Assembly (NCBI GenBank): GCA_024684215.1 | Contig: JAIKXH010000100.1 | Span: forward strand, 1 to 64,000 | Reading direction: 5' to 3' | From: Lachnospiraceae bacterium | GTDB lineage: Bacteria; Bacillota; Clostridia; Lachnospirales; Lachnospiraceae | Length of the DNA stretch: 64,000 bases | Position numbers and translations under genes: made by a program | Notes under the pieces: model-generated | Seen by the model: only the letters and a program-made list of their open reading frames with translations | Database searches by the model: none | What the model was told of the DNA's origin: nothing | Part shown: positions 24,889 through 33,445 of the stretch, in pieces | Numbering within the stretch: position 1 is the stretch's first letter | Layout of the letters: each line of letters starts with the position of its first letter

Positions 24889-26677
24889 CTTTGTTTTCGT
24901 TAACTTCGCTTATTACAACAGCAATAGTTCTTTCTTTAAGTGTGATCTTCCCCTCATCGGACAAAACCGCTTCATCCGTAGAATAATAGATTTTCCAGGA
25001 ACTGTTTTTAGGAGCTCTGGGCAATGATAAAGTATTTTTATCCCAATGCATATTAATGGCTGCATAATAAAGCTTGCCTTTTTCACAATACATGATTCCA
25101 AGATCATTCTTATAACTGCCGGTATCTCCTATCCAGGCACTTTCTCCGTGATATGAAAGCTCAGGAAAGCCGTTTCCCTCAAGATCAACCATCGACATTT
25201 CTTTTTCCGAATGATAAAAGTGATGTTCCTTTCTGATTTTTGCAAGGCCGGCTATGAAATCATAAACAGACGCTTTTCTCTTAAGCCCCTTCCAGTCAAG
25301 CCAAGTAATATCGCTGTCATGGCAATATGGATTATTGTTTCCCTTTTGTGTGTTGCCCATCTCATCGCCCATAAATATCATGGGGACGCCGCTGCTCATA
25401 AAAAGCATAATCAGAGCATTTTTAATTTGTTTTCTGCGAAGCGACAAAATCTTAGGTTTATTTGAAGGCCCCTCTTCGCCGCAGTTCCAACTGCAATTAT
25501 AATCGTTACCGTCTCTGTTATCTTCACCATTATCATCATTATGCTTATGATCGTAAGACACAAGATCGGTCAAAGTAAGTGAATTAAAACTGTCGAAATA
25601 ATTTATAACCGCATATGACAAAGGATTATTTCTCATTTTGGATGCGGCTTCACCCATAATTCCGGAATCGCCCTTTAAGAATCTCCTCATTACATACATA
25701 TAAGAGTCGTTAAATTCAGCGTATCTCTTTTGAGTTTTTGCGGTGTCATAATAATCTTTATTTTCCAGATTCGTACCCCAAAGGCTTTCAGCAATTATTT
25801 TTGTATCTGCCAAAACAGGGCTCTCGTCGATAAGGCTCATGGGCATATTTTCACCCATTACATGAAAGCCGTCAACATGATATTTTGCAGCCCAAAATTC
25901 GAGCACATAAGGAATCTCCCTGCGCTCAAACGAAGCAGGAAAATACATCTGCATAATAATTTCTATCCCTTGCGCATGAGCAGCCTTAACCATCTCGCAA
26001 AACTCAGTGCAGGGATTATCTGAAAAAGCGTACGCAGACTTGGGTGTATAATAGTATCCTTTACAATATCCCCAATAATTGTATCTGCCGGTCTTTTTAT
26101 CGTTTTCATTAAACTCATAGCAAGGCTGAATATCAATAGCAGTAACACCAAGCTTTTTAAGATATTTAAGCTTTTCCGTAACTCCTAAAAATGTACCTTT
26201 GTGAGCTGCTTTTGACGAAGCATGCATGGTAAATCCCCTTACATGCAGCATATAAATAAACGAATCCTCATAAGGAGTACGCGGCTTTACATCCACATCC
26301 CAGTTAAATATAGGAGAAAGCATAGCTTTTCTCGCCTTTGAGGCATCAAAATTACCGAAATGGAGCTTGTCTGAATAGTTCTCGGCCCTCAAATCGGTCA
26401 TATAATAGTCATTACAGTAAAAAGTGTAGCTGTGTTTACTTCTGTCAAAATCGGGAATGATCGCAGTGTAGACATTTCCGATGCGTTCACAATCCTTGAA
26501 TTCACGCTTTCTGATCATGATATCGGTAGCCTTGTCATATATTGCAACACCGTATTTTGCATCCTTTGCTAAAGATGAAATATCTAAAGAAAACCTGCAG
26601 CCACATGGCGTATAAGTGGTCTTGCAGGGATATAAAGCATAAGAATCTGAAATTGGTAAACAAATTTTTTCGCTCAT
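24881..26677 (-). CDS. GlgX/isoamylase-like protein lacking catalytic residues (probable pseudoenzyme)
   Basis: 598 residues. An N-terminal CBM48-like module (1-120) precedes a GH13 barrel (about 138-500) and a beta domain. Debranching-enzyme landmarks are strong: His-Val-Arg-Gly-Phe-Thr, Asp-Leu-Val-Ser-Tyr, Lys-His-Asn, Asn-Gly-Glu-x-Asn-Arg-Asp-Gly, Ser-Trp-Asn-Cys-Gly, Gly-Asp-Glu-Met-Gly-Asn-Thr-Gln-x-Gly-Asn-Asn-Asn. Catalytic positions are not: region I Asp is Gln (243) and its His is gone; region II reads Gly-Phe-His-Val-Met-Gly, so Arg became His (272) and the nucleophile Asp became Met (274); region IV His-Asp became Phe-Asn. Only Glu 297 remains. Likely non-hydrolytic; glucan binding is inferred. 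No ribosome site: TATAAT ends 7 bases before the ATG and an in-frame stop lies just upstream. Confidence 0.85.
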   Translation of the reverse strand: MSEKICLPISDSYALYPCKTTYTPCGCRFSLDISSLAKDAKYGVAIYDKATDIMIRKREFKDCERIGNVYTAIIPDFDRSKHSYTFYCNDYYMTDLRAENYSDKLHFGNFDASKARKAMLSPIFNWDVDVKPRTPYEDSFIYMLHVRGFTMHASSKAAHKGTFLGVTEKLKYLKKLGVTAIDIQPCYEFNENDKKTGRYNYWGYCKGYYYTPKSAYAFSDNPCTEFCEMVKAAHAQGIEIIMQMYFPASFERREIPYVLEFWAAKYHVDGFHVMGENMPMSLIDESPVLADTKIIAESLWGTNLENKDYYDTAKTQKRYAEFNDSYMYVMRRFLKGDSGIMGEAASKMRNNPLSYAVINYFDSFNSLTLTDLVSYDHKHNDDNGEDNRDGNDYNCSWNCGEEGPSNKPKILSLRRKQIKNALIMLFMSSGVPMIFMGDEMGNTQKGNNNPYCHDSDITWLDWKGLKRKASVYDFIAGLAKIRKEHHFYHSEKEMSMVDLEGNGFPELSYHGESAWIGDTGSYKNDLGIMYCEKGKLYYAAINMHWDKNTLSLPRAPKNSSWKIYYSTDEAVLSDEGKITLKERTIAVVISEVNENKDE

Positions 26678-26684
26678 AGATAAG

Positions 26685-26713
26685 ATTATAACTTATTGCT
26701 AAAATATAAACAA
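26685..26713 (-). promoter_or_regulatory. Promoter abutting the GlgX-like start (leaderless mRNA)
   Basis: Minus strand: TTGTTT, exactly 17-bp spacer, TATAAT. The -10 ends 7 bases before the ATG, so transcription should begin at or next to the start codon. Confidence 0.7.
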
Positions 26714-26784
26714 GAAGTTATACTATTTGAAGCGGTAACTTTTTACTGTAATTAACACTTTTTTCCATTTAAGGAGGATGCCAT

Positions 26785-27099
26785 ATGGCAAAAAATTTTG
26801 ATACCCCCGACGAGGATATGACCGTTACCATCACGCTCGACGATGACACCGAGATCACTTGTGAAGTCGTAACCATTTTAAATGTCGAAGATAAGGATTA
26901 TATCGTAGTTCTCCCCACCAACACCAACGGCAGATTTGATGAGGATGAGGTTTGGATCTACGGCTACAGCGAAAATCCCGACGATCCCGATGAAGAGCCC
27001 GAACTTATTTACATCGAGGACGAGGATGAATATGAAAAAGTCGCAGACGCGTTTGACGAATATTTAGATGCGCTCGAGTTCGATGACGACGAAGATTGA
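26785..27099 (+). CDS. DUF1292 family acidic protein
   Basis: 104 residues, very acidic. The core (about 10-75) alternates beta strands (Met-Thr-Val-Thr-Ile-Thr-Leu, Thr-Cys-Glu-Val-Val-Thr-Ile, Asp-Tyr-Ile-Val-Val-Leu-Pro) as in DUF1292/YrzB, a small Firmicutes family of unknown function usually found near the alaR/yrrK/yqgF genes, which are not here. The ending is an Asp/Glu run. A perfect AAGGAGG precedes the ATG. Its last 91 bases overlap the convergent helicase gene, and its terminator lies inside the helicase coding region. Confidence 0.88.
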   Translation: MAKNFDTPDEDMTVTITLDDDTEITCEVVTILNVEDKDYIVVLPTNTNGRFDEDEVWIYGYSENPDDPDEEPELIYIEDEDEYEKVADAFDEYLDALEFDDDED

Positions 27100-28991
27100 T
27101 CCAAGATATTTTGGAGGAACCTTGAAGGATACAGGGTTCCTCCTTTTGTTTTGGAAATATAGCTTATATGCAAAAGCCTTTTTGCTCTTGTCATCGCAAC
27201 ATAGAACACTCTTCTTTCTTCCTCCACTTCTAAAGAATCCGGCATTCTTCCGCTCGGATAACTTCCTTCATTTACACCCGGTATAAAGCATATATCAAAT
27301 TCCAGACCTTTCGATGCATGAACCGTCATAAGATTTACAAAGCCGTTATTCTTATCTACATTTTCACTGCTTCCTACATATTCCTCTCTGTAATCCTCTA
27401 TATGCTTTTTCCATTCGCTTAGAGTATCGTATTTTCTGGCTTCTTCGTATAAAAATGCAAATACCTCCTCGTATTCTGAAACCTTAATTTTATTCTTTGT
27501 GTTTTCAACATAAAATGATAAAAGTCCTATTTTGTTTTTTATATATGAAATCTGCAAATATAGTGGTTTATCTTTTATGAAATTAAGGTCATTTTTTAAT
27601 TTTAAAAGTTCTTTAATACGCAAGTTGCCTTTAGGCAGATTTGGATTGTCTTTATAAAAAGCTATCGCAGATGTAATAATATCCCCTTCATCCTCCATAA
27701 GTGCCTCTCTGTTAACATATCTGAGAGGCTTATTAATAATTCTGAATATTTTCTCACTATTACTGTTTAAAGAAATCTCCATATATGCAAGAACATCGAG
27801 CGCTATAGGATGATCATATATACAGGTATATTTGTCCTTTATATTGAATTTGATTGATTTATCGGTTAAATAAGACGCAAAAGCCTGCATTTGAACGTTG
27901 GTTCTAAACAAAACTGCAATATCGAATTTATTATTAGTCGTTTTATAATTTTTTAAGCTCTCTGTGATAAACTCAAACTCCGCCGCCTTATTATCAAATT
28001 TATCTATATAAACGCAATCCTTTATCTCATTGTATCCATCCGTATAATATGAATACTGCGTTTTATAAAGCCTGTTTTTATTATCGCCCATTACAGTATT
28101 TGCAGCCTTTACTATGCCTTCATAAGACCTGTAATTTACATTTAAATCTATTATCTTTGCATCATATTTATTTATAAATTCTTTTAAGCAAGAAGGATCT
28201 GAGCCTCTGAAACCGTATATCGACTGATCGTCATCGCCTACTGCAAAAAGGGAAACATTGCTGCCGCACAAAAGATTTACACATTCAAATTGCATTGGAT
28301 TAATATCCTGATACTCATCAATCAAAATATGCGAAAATCTATCCTGCCAATATTTTCTTGCAAAATCATCTATCCTTAAAAAATGCAGGCATTCAAAAAT
28401 CATATCATCATAGTCCAGAAGCTTTCTTGCCCTTATATATTCTTCGTATTTGTTAAAAACAGTATCGAAAAATCCTGCATATTCCTTTGATATCTTTGAT
28501 TTGCTTTTTTGCAGATTCCCTGTGTTTTTATATATTGATGCAGCACAAATAAACTCGGAGGAAATATCATCCGTGTTTGCCTTTGTATTGCCTTTAAAAC
28601 CAGGAATAAGTTCAGAAATAATCTTTGAAATAATCCGTTTTTTATATGATTCGCTTAACAGCTTTTTTGAAGAATATCCTGCGCTCATGCGAAGGATTGA
28701 ATAGAATACAGAATGGAATGTTCCAAATACTACATTACCGTAATTTCCGCTTTCCATAAACCTTTGTTCCATGGATTTTGCGGCATCTTTGGTAAAAGTG
28801 ATGACCAGAATTTTTTCCGGTAAAACATTCATATTACGAATCAAATATTTGATCCTTGCCGTAATAGTATGCGTTTTACCGGAACCCGGGCCCGCCAGTA
28901 CAAGGCAGGCGCCGGAATCAGTACAAACAGCCATACGCTGCTTATCATTTAAAGATTCTAAAAAGGATAAATCCTTGTCTCTACAGATCAA
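27009..28991 (-). CDS. UvrD/PcrA-type superfamily 1 DNA helicase, TTG start
   Basis: 660 residues. All SF1A motifs are present: Q-motif region (Leu-Asn-Asp-Lys-Gln-Arg), Walker A Gly-Pro-Gly-Ser-Gly-Lys-Thr, Walker B Asp-Glu-Tyr-Gln-Asp, motif III [12 protein letters not shown], Asn-Tyr-Arg-Ser, [10 protein letters not shown], and Val-Ala-Met-Thr-Arg-Ala-Lys. It should unwind DNA 3'-5' in repair or replication restart. It is shorter than typical PcrA (about 730). After Pro-Ser-Arg-Phe-Leu the end is about 30 residues of mostly Ser/Asn/Ala, encoded opposite the Asp-rich DUF1292 tail. The start is TTG overlapping the gltX stop (TTGA), with only a weak GAGAAG. Confidence 0.9.
   Translation of the reverse strand: MICRDKDLSFLESLNDKQRMAVCTDSGACLVLAGPGSGKTHTITARIKYLIRNMNVLPEKILVITFTKDAAKSMEQRFMESGNYGNVVFGTFHSVFYSILRMSAGYSSKKLLSESYKKRIISKIISELIPGFKGNTKANTDDISSEFICAASIYKNTGNLQKSKSKISKEYAGFFDTVFNKYEEYIRARKLLDYDDMIFECLHFLRIDDFARKYWQDRFSHILIDEYQDINPMQFECVNLLCGSNVSLFAVGDDDQSIYGFRGSDPSCLKEFINKYDAKIIDLNVNYRSYEGIVKAANTVMGDNKNRLYKTQYSYYTDGYNEIKDCVYIDKFDNKAAEFEFITESLKNYKTTNNKFDIAVLFRTNVQMQAFASYLTDKSIKFNIKDKYTCIYDHPIALDVLAYMEISLNSNSEKIFRIINKPLRYVNREALMEDEGDIITSAIAFYKDNPNLPKGNLRIKELLKLKNDLNFIKDKPLYLQISYIKNKIGLLSFYVENTKNKIKVSEYEEVFAFLYEEARKYDTLSEWKKHIEDYREEYVGSSENVDKNNGFVNLMTVHASKGLEFDICFIPGVNEGSYPSGRMPDSLEVEEERRVFYVAMTRAKRLLHISYISKTKGGTLYPSRFLQNILDQSSSSSNSSASKYSSNASATFSYSSSSSM
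27113..27152 (+). terminator. DUF1292 terminator inside the helicase gene
   Basis: Plus strand: GGAGGAACC, 13-base loop, GGTTCCTCC (perfect 9 bp), then TTTTGTTTT, 13 bases past the DUF1292 stop. The same bases encode [10 protein letters not shown] of the helicase on the other strand. Confidence 0.85.
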
Positions 28992-30454
28992 AGACTAAGC
29001 TTCTCAATTCCCTTTTTGATTCTCTTAAGGGACTCATCCTTTCCAAGGAGCTCAAGTATCTCTGTAGCACCGGCAGGGGTCATCTGCTTGCCGGAAAGAG
29101 CTGTTCTTATGGGCCACATTACATAGCCGTTCTTATAACCCTTTTCCTCAACATATTTAAGAAGAGTCTGGTATAAAGCATCATTGGTATAATCATCGGT
29201 ACTCTCTAAGATAGGAAGAACGTCCTTAAGTACAGCAAGTGAGCTTGCGGCATCGGTCTTCATCTTTTTATGAGAATACATCTCGATATCATAATCGGGA
29301 AGCTCTCTTAAAAAGTCAACCTGAGCATCGATATCGGGGAATACCTCGATACGAGTCTTTACCATACCTGCTATCTTACGCTTTTTAGCATCGTCATAGT
29401 CTGCAGGAAGAGACTTGTCGAGATAGGGCTTAGCCATCTCATAGAACTTATCGTCATCCATCTTCTTTAAGTACTCTCCGTTCATCCAACGAAGCTTAAC
29501 AATATCGAAAACCGATGGTGATTTGTTTATTCTGTGATAATCAAACTTCTCTATAAGCTCTGAGAGACTGAAAATCTCGTTGTTATCCTCGGGACTCCAT
29601 CCAAGAAGAGCAACGTAGTTAACAATTGCCTCAGTTAAAAATCCTTGCTCTACAAGGTCCTCAAATGAAGCATGTCCGCTTCTCTTTGAAAGTTTTTTGT
29701 GATTCTCATCTGTTATAAGAGGAAGGTGAATATATACAGGTACCTTCCAGCCGAATGCATCATAAAGTCTAACATACTTAGGTGAGGAGGAAAGATACTC
29801 GTTACCTCTTACAACATGGGTGATATTCATTGTATGGTCATCAACAACATTTGCAAAATTGTATGTAGGATAACCATCGGATTTAATAAGGATCATATCG
29901 TCCAGTTCAGAGTTGTCAACGGTTATATCCCCGTAAAGCTCATCATGGAAAGTGGTAGTTCCCTCATTGGGAATATTCTGTCTGATAACAAAAGGCTTAC
30001 CGGCAGCAAGATTGGCCTCGATCTCCTCCTTTGAAAGAGAAAGACAATGCTTATCATAAATTGTGATGCTCTTACCGTCTTCGTCAACAGTAGTTTTCAG
30101 CGAATCAAGTCTCTCCTTGTCACAAAAACAATAATATGCCTCACCTTTTTCAATAAGCTCCTTGGCATACTTCATATAAATGCCGGTCTTCATACGCTCA
30201 GACTGAACATAAGGGCCGTATCCGCCATCCTTATCCGGGCCTTCGTCGTGAACAAGTCCGGTCTCTTTCATGGTTCTGTAAATAATATCAACGGCGCCCT
30301 CTACGTATCTCTCCTGGTCCGTATCCTCGATACGAAGCATAAAGGTTCCGCCTGCATGCTTTGCAACCAAAAACTCGTACAAAGCTGATCTTAAATTTCC
30401 GACATGCATTCTGCCTGTAGGGCTAGGTGCATATCTTGTCCTGATTTTCTCCAT
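28988..30454 (-). CDS. gltX: Glutamyl-tRNA synthetase
   Basis: 488 residues, class I synthetase. The HIGH motif appears as His-Val-Gly-Asn in [11 protein letters not shown]; KMSKS appears as Lys-Leu-Ser-Lys-Arg-Ser. The Thr-Arg-Tyr-Ala-Pro-Ser-Pro-Thr-Gly start is typical. In organisms without GlnRS this enzyme also charges tRNA-Gln; the window cannot tell. AAGGAG precedes the ATG. It is followed by the helicase with a 4-base overlap and preceded by proA 34 bases upstream. Confidence 0.96.
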   Translation of the reverse strand: MEKIRTRYAPSPTGRMHVGNLRSALYEFLVAKHAGGTFMLRIEDTDQERYVEGAVDIIYRTMKETGLVHDEGPDKDGGYGPYVQSERMKTGIYMKYAKELIEKGEAYYCFCDKERLDSLKTTVDEDGKSITIYDKHCLSLSKEEIEANLAAGKPFVIRQNIPNEGTTTFHDELYGDITVDNSELDDMILIKSDGYPTYNFANVVDDHTMNITHVVRGNEYLSSSPKYVRLYDAFGWKVPVYIHLPLITDENHKKLSKRSGHASFEDLVEQGFLTEAIVNYVALLGWSPEDNNEIFSLSELIEKFDYHRINKSPSVFDIVKLRWMNGEYLKKMDDDKFYEMAKPYLDKSLPADYDDAKKRKIAGMVKTRIEVFPDIDAQVDFLRELPDYDIEMYSHKKMKTDAASSLAVLKDVLPILESTDDYTNDALYQTLLKYVEEKGYKNGYVMWPIRTALSGKQMTPAGATEILELLGKDESLKRIKKGIEKLSL

Positions 30455-30488
30455 AATATATCTCCTTGAAATAAATTAACTAAATAAT

Positions 30489-31739
30489 CTATGCTCTTAC
30501 CTGTCCGTTCCCGTATATCTTGTACTTATAGGAGGTAAGCTCTTTGAGGCCCATAGGTCCTCTTGCATGAAGCTTTTGAGTACTGATACCTATCTCGGCT
30601 CCAAATCCAAACTCAAAACCGTCCGTAAATCTTGTAGATGCATTTACATATACGCAAGCCGCATCAACACCGTTCAAAAACTTTTCGGCGCTTTCCGGAT
30701 CGTTTGTAACAATACATTCCGAATGATGAGTATTATATTTATTTATGTGAAGTATAGCTTCCTCAACGCTTTCGACGGTTTTAACGGATAAAATATAATC
30801 CAAAAATTCTTTGCCGTAATCTTCTTCGGTAGCGGCTTTTACGCCATCTCCCAAAATCTCAAAAGATATCTCATCACATCTGAATTCTACATTCTTTTCG
30901 TCTAATTTTTTCTTGAGAAGAGGTAGTATTTTTTCCGCAATATCTTTATGTACCAAAAGAGATTCGGCAGCGTTACACACACTTATGCGCTGCGTTTTGG
31001 CATTATATAAAATATTAACTGCCATCTGCGGGTCGGCGGTCTTGTCGATATAAATATGACAATTTCCTGTACCGGTCTCTATTACGGGAATATTTGAATT
31101 TTCAACAACTGCTTTAATAAGCCCCGCTCCGCCTCTGGGGATAAGGACATCTACATATTCCTTCATTTTCATGAAAGCGGTTGTAGTTTCTCTGTTGGTA
31201 TCCTCAATCAAAAGTAAAACATCGGGATTGATACCGCATGTCTCTATAGCGTCCCTAAGCACTTTTACGATAGCTTTATTTGAATTTATTGCTTCTTTTC
31301 CACCCTTTAAAATAACACAATTACCTGTTTTAAAGGTGAGTGCAAAAGCATCGGCTGTTACGTTGGGCCTGCTTTCAAAAATAATGCCTATAACACCCAT
31401 GGGAACTCTGACTTTTTTAATGTGAAGTCCGTTGGGGCGATCAAATTCTTCCATGACCTCACCGATAGGATCGGGTAATTCACATACCTGCACAAGTCCT
31501 TCGGCCATAGCATAAATGCGTTCCTTTGTAAGCCTCAATCTATCCTGCATTCCTTCAGAAATGCCGTTTTCCTTGGCCATAGAAAGATCTTTATTATTTT
31601 CATTTATAAGATATTCATAATTATCCTTAAGCGCATTTGCGGCAGCTTTAAGGGCTTCATTTTTCTTTTCGGTTGAAAGAAGTCCGGCCTCTAACTTACA
31701 TGAAACCGCTCTCTCACATAATCCTTTTAAATCGTACAT
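30489..31739 (-). CDS. proA: Glutamate-5-semialdehyde (gamma-glutamyl phosphate) reductase
   Basis: 416 residues. Second step of proline synthesis: reduces gamma-glutamyl phosphate with NADPH. Aldehyde-dehydrogenase fold; the catalytic Cys is in Arg-Ile-Ser-Val-Cys-Asn-Ala-Ala-Glu. The family stretch Arg-Gly-Pro-Met-Gly-Leu-Lys-Glu-Leu-Thr-Ser lies near the C-terminus. GGAGG precedes the ATG. proB lies upstream in the same direction, but a folate gene stands between them. Confidence 0.96.
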   Translation of the reverse strand: MYDLKGLCERAVSCKLEAGLLSTEKKNEALKAAANALKDNYEYLINENNKDLSMAKENGISEGMQDRLRLTKERIYAMAEGLVQVCELPDPIGEVMEEFDRPNGLHIKKVRVPMGVIGIIFESRPNVTADAFALTFKTGNCVILKGGKEAINSNKAIVKVLRDAIETCGINPDVLLLIEDTNRETTTAFMKMKEYVDVLIPRGGAGLIKAVVENSNIPVIETGTGNCHIYIDKTADPQMAVNILYNAKTQRISVCNAAESLLVHKDIAEKILPLLKKKLDEKNVEFRCDEISFEILGDGVKAATEEDYGKEFLDYILSVKTVESVEEAILHINKYNTHHSECIVTNDPESAEKFLNGVDAACVYVNASTRFTDGFEFGFGAEIGISTQKLHARGPMGLKELTSYKYKIYGNGQVRA

Positions 31740-31800
31740 AAAAACCTCCGCAACCTGTCAGCATCTAAAAATCAATAATGTTGCTGCTGTTAAACAATCA

Positions 31801-31860
31801 ACGCCTCTAAATAACAGGCTTCTAAATAATTATCTTCTTAAAAACTACCTTCTAAATAAG
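31801..31860 (-). repeat. Four tandem 15-bp repeats after the cyclo-ligase gene
   Basis: Minus strand units, each 15 bases: CTTATTTAGAAGGTA, GTTTTTAAGAAGATA, ATTATTTAGAAGCCT, GTTATTTAGAGGCGT. They start two codons after the TGA stop at 31867-31869, in its reading frame, and three of four carry an in-frame TAG. Confidence 0.75.
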
Positions 31861-31866
31861 CATCTG

Positions 31867-32439
31867 TCAAAACAACAATACATGTGCCGGCTTTATATCA
31901 TATTCCTTTGTAGGAATATGGGGAACTTCCTGCATTTTAAAGCCAAGAGCGTAACTGTTTTTAACAAGCTCAGGCTTATCTGCAAGAAATCTGTCATAAT
32001 ATCCGCCGCCGTATCCGAGTCTGTTGCCTTTCTTGTCAAAAGCAACTCCGGGTAAGAAAATCAATTCTTCATTGCAAAAAACTTCATCATAAAGGTATTT
32101 CTCGCCGGTTCCTATCGGTTCTCTTATACCCTTATATCCGTCCGGTGATAATTCAGACAAAGAATTTATCAAATAAAACTCTAAGTCCCTTCCAACAACC
32201 TTAGGATAATAAACCTTTATTCCTTTAAGATTTACATATTCAAACAGATCATCGGTCAAAAACTCCGAAGAATATGAAGCATAAGTAAGCACTCTTTTCT
32301 TACCGACAAGAATGTCACTTTTATCGAGATATACAAGAAAACTTTTGGAAGCAAGGATTTTTTCTTCTTCAGACAAAAATCCCCTTTTAACCATAATCTG
32401 TTTTCTTATAAAACCTTTATTTTCCTTAGATTCATCCAT
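31867..32439 (-). CDS. 5-formyltetrahydrofolate cyclo-ligase
   Basis: 190 residues, the usual size. ATP-dependent conversion of 5-formyl-THF to 5,10-methenyl-THF, which returns a dead-end folate to use. The ATP/Mg signature Gly-Tyr-Gly-Gly-Gly-Tyr-Tyr-Asp-Arg-Phe-Leu is near 148. The N-terminus has the expected Lys/Arg-rich first helix (Arg-Lys-Gln-Ile-Met-Val-Lys-Arg). Also called MTHFS or YqgN. It is inserted between proB and proA and joins folD and fhs elsewhere in the window as a one-carbon gene. GGAAGGATC precedes the ATG. Confidence 0.93.
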   Translation of the reverse strand: MDESKENKGFIRKQIMVKRGFLSEEEKILASKSFLVYLDKSDILVGKKRVLTYASYSSEFLTDDLFEYVNLKGIKVYYPKVVGRDLEFYLINSLSELSPDGYKGIREPIGTGEKYLYDEVFCNEELIFLPGVAFDKKGNRLGYGGGYYDRFLADKPELVKNSYALGFKMQEVPHIPTKEYDIKPAHVLLF

Positions 32440-32535
32440 ATTTTATTGATCCTTCCAAAGATTTGCTGTTGTTAGTGGCATTTATAAGCTTTAAAGCAGT
32501 AGATCCGTAGCAAGTACAATAAAAATCTATAAATA

Positions 32536-33408
32536 TCAGTTTTTATGAAGCTTATTGATAAAATCAGGCAAACTAAAGGACTCATCCTTATTTGCAAGAA
32601 ACAAAGTACCCTCGGGCTTTCCGTCCATAATACGGTGTAAAATTCCTATATCCGTACTGTTACAAATTATCATATCACAACCGGTCCTTGTTGCTATCTT
32701 ACCCGCAACAAGCTTCGTTCCCATACCTCCGGTTCCAACATTGCTTCCGGTAGAATCCTTACCCATATCCATATAATCGTCGGTGAGTTTTTCGACTACA
32801 TCGATAAATTCAGCATCGGGATTTTTGCGTGGATCGTCGGTATACAGACCATCAATATCTGAAAGAAGTATAAGCAGATCCGCTCCGACTACAGATGCAA
32901 CCACAGCACTCAAAGTATCATTGTCGCCAAATTCGATCTCATATGTTGAAACAGTATCGTTTTCGTTGACAACAGGTATAACGCCGAGTTTAAAAAGCTC
33001 TGCAAAGGTATTGGTCGTATTATATCTGTTTAAATCGTTAACCACAGTATTCTTTGTCATAAGAACCTGCGCAGCAATCTGATTATACTCAGCAAAAAGC
33101 TTCTGATAAGTCATCATAAGCCTTGCCTGACCGATTGCCGAGCAAGCCTGTTTTTCAGCGGTGGAAAGCGGCACCTTCGCCCCCTTGATTTCGCTTATAT
33201 GAACAGCCTTTTTACCGGCAGCGATTGCTCCGCTTGTAACAAGCACAACATCCTTACCCTGATTTCTTATATCGCAGAGCTCCCTTACAAGGCGCTCTAT
33301 TTTGATATAATCCATATCTCCGGTCTGTGCATGCTGTAAAGATGATGAACCGATCTTAACAACTATTCTCTTTTTATCTTTAATCTTTTCGCGTACTGAT
33401 TCGTTCAT
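32536..33408 (-). CDS. proB: Glutamate 5-kinase without PUA domain
   Basis: 290 residues. First step of proline synthesis: phosphorylates glutamate with ATP. Amino-acid-kinase fold: Val-Val-Lys-Ile-Gly-Ser-Ser-Ser, Val-Thr-Ser-Gly-Ala-Ile-Ala-Ala-Gly, Asn-Glu-Asn-Asp-Thr-Val, Gly-Asp-Asn-Asp-Thr-Leu-Ser-Ala, and Gly-Thr-Gly-Gly-Met-Gly-Thr-Lys. It ends soon after the kinase domain, so the C-terminal PUA domain of the E. coli enzyme (367 residues) is missing, as in several Firmicutes. Feedback inhibition by proline resides in the kinase domain in this family. AGAGAAGAG precedes the ATG. Confidence 0.95.
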   Translation of the reverse strand: MNESVREKIKDKKRIVVKIGSSSLQHAQTGDMDYIKIERLVRELCDIRNQGKDVVLVTSGAIAAGKKAVHISEIKGAKVPLSTAEKQACSAIGQARLMMTYQKLFAEYNQIAAQVLMTKNTVVNDLNRYNTTNTFAELFKLGVIPVVNENDTVSTYEIEFGDNDTLSAVVASVVGADLLILLSDIDGLYTDDPRKNPDAEFIDVVEKLTDDYMDMGKDSTGSNVGTGGMGTKLVAGKIATRTGCDMIICNSTDIGILHRIMDGKPEGTLFLANKDESFSLPDFINKLHKN

Positions 33409-33445
33409 AAATCTCTTCTCTCTTTAAAATAAACTAATTGATAGT

